Shown here piece by piece: positions 5,744 to 6,067 of a stretch of 6,067 nucleotides of DNA. Position 1 is the stretch's first letter. Each line of letters starts with the position of its first letter. The stretch lies in assembly GCA_021803885.1 (NCBI GenBank), contig JAJZKY010000315.1, positions 1 through 6,067 of the forward strand, given 5' to 3'. The notes under the pieces were generated by a model. The model had not been told where the DNA came from. It did not search any database and worked only from the letters and a program-made list of their open reading frames with translations. A program made the translations under genes and the position numbers. Source of the stretch: Planctomycetota bacterium. GTDB taxonomy: Bacteria > Planctomycetota > Phycisphaerae > WQYP01 > JAJZKY01.

Positions 5744-5990
5744 TCCAGCGGGCGGATTTCATGGCTTTGATCTGCCGCTCGCGGCGTACCGCGGCCGCCC
5801 GTGATGGATGGGCTTCGGACCAGCGCATCACCCACGGCCCTCTGGCTCGCGTGTATTTGAAGCAGGCGTCCGCTGATTGATCATTATGCTGCTGAAATCG
5901 CCGCTGCAGGTCCGCGGTGCTGCCGACATAAAATTGTCCCGCAGCATTTTCCAGTACATACACCCAGAACGTATGAGAAGAGTCACTCAA
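5697..5990 (-). CDS. Small GIY-YIG endonuclease-family protein
   Basis: 97 residues from TTG 5990; no in-frame ATG exists and the GGAG before the TTG is only 1 nt away, so the start is uncertain. The GIY-YIG core is clear: WVYVL (9-13) and FYVGST (20-25) as the two signature strands, Arg30/Arg31 and His35 in the following helix, and Glu71 in RRERQIKAMKSARW as the expected metal-binding residue. Length is normal for stand-alone UPF0213-like members, whose role is mostly unknown; the fold is that of a Mg-dependent nuclease. The last 15 residues (from about Ile83, ending NGRVPARRD) are a translation of the tRNA-like sequence, and the TAA stop lies in its anticodon-loop remnant. The ORF is one unit of a tandem array and is convergent with pAgo. 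The spacing from tRNA-like end to start codon is 2 nt. Confidence 0.75.
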   Translation of the reverse strand: MSDSSHTFWVYVLENAAGQFYVGSTADLQRRFQQHNDQSADACFKYTRARGPWVMRWSEAHPSRAAAVRRERQIKAMKSARWIREQLLNGRVPARRD

Positions 5991-6067
5991 ACTCCGCGGG
6001 TAGGATTCGAACCTACAACCGATCGGTTAATCCCGGCGCGCCGGGACTCTACCATTGAGCAGTTGCT
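5838..6067. repeat. Direct repeat copy B (runs off the window)
   Basis: Second copy of the repeat at 5508-5737. Because homology is still perfect at the last base, the repeat continues beyond the window and the array may contain more units. The 330-bp period is a multiple of three, so successive GIY-YIG ORFs lie in the same reading frame, separated only by one stop and the 3' half of the tRNA-like sequence. Confidence 0.95.
5993..6067 (-). pseudogene. Second degenerate tRNA-like sequence (truncated by window end)
   Basis: Base-for-base identical to the tRNA-like sequence at 5663-5737, including the CCCGGCGCGCCGGG replacement of the anticodon arm (6032-6045) and the perfect T arm. Its acceptor 5' strand lies past the window edge. 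Its 3' end is 2 nt before the TTG start of the GIY-YIG ORF at 5990. The stop of another GIY-YIG ORF would fall at 6027-6029, suggesting a further copy upstream on the minus strand. Confidence 0.55.

Noticed and set aside
5547..5804. Plus-strand 85-codon frame containing VGFEPTT
   Set aside because: This is the familiar false translation of the antisense strand of a tRNA-type sequence and runs opposite the GIY-YIG ORF.
5508..6067. CRISPR array or simple satellite
   Set aside because: The repeats are 230 bp and more with coding content and no short spacers; not a CRISPR.

Overview
This 6.07-kb, moderately GC-rich window is a bacterial accessory (defence-type) region. Its core is a two-gene operon encoding a SIR2-APAZ protein and a short prokaryotic Argonaute, i.e. 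a SPARSA-type abortive-infection system. The gene before it encodes a TIR-like (DUF1863/ThsB-type) protein anchored by about three C-terminal membrane helices.

The source organism cannot be fixed from the sequence. The left edge holds the end of a secreted protein with a PEP-CTERM-like sorting tail. The right edge holds repeated GIY-YIG ORFs that run into tRNA-like sequence, an arrangement I associate with Verrucomicrobiota (Opitutales-like) and some other Gram-negative phyla. I infer a Verrucomicrobiota or Planctomycetota type bacterium with low to moderate confidence.

Layout: 1-192, 3' end of a PEP-CTERM-like surface protein gene. 193-900, about 700 bp with no convincing intact gene, but a possible decayed ORF with a GGGGDSG motif at 481-876 and a strong TATAAT just before the next gene. 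939-1826, TIR-like membrane protein. 1827-2321, a 495-bp leader with a plausible sigma70 promoter (2155-2184) and two adjacent perfect inverted repeats (2265-2291). 2322-4061, SIR2-APAZ. 4058-5479, short pAgo, overlapping the SIR2-APAZ stop by an ATGA. 5487-6067, minus-strand tandem units of 330 bp, each made of a GIY-YIG ORF fused at its 3' end to a degenerate tRNA-like sequence. The unit next to the pAgo gene is truncated.

How the genes work together: by analogy with characterised SPARSA systems, the pAgo MID-PIWI module loads a small RNA guide and finds invader DNA, while the APAZ domain tethers the SIR2 domain, which then destroys NAD(P)+ and stops the infected cell. The TIR-like protein belongs to another NAD-related immune superfamily. 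It may be a separate defence gene or an accessory; the sequence only shows that it lies next door in the same orientation. The GIY-YIG/tRNA-like array abutting the pAgo stop looks like an unstable, repeat-rich boundary where such an island could have joined the chromosome.
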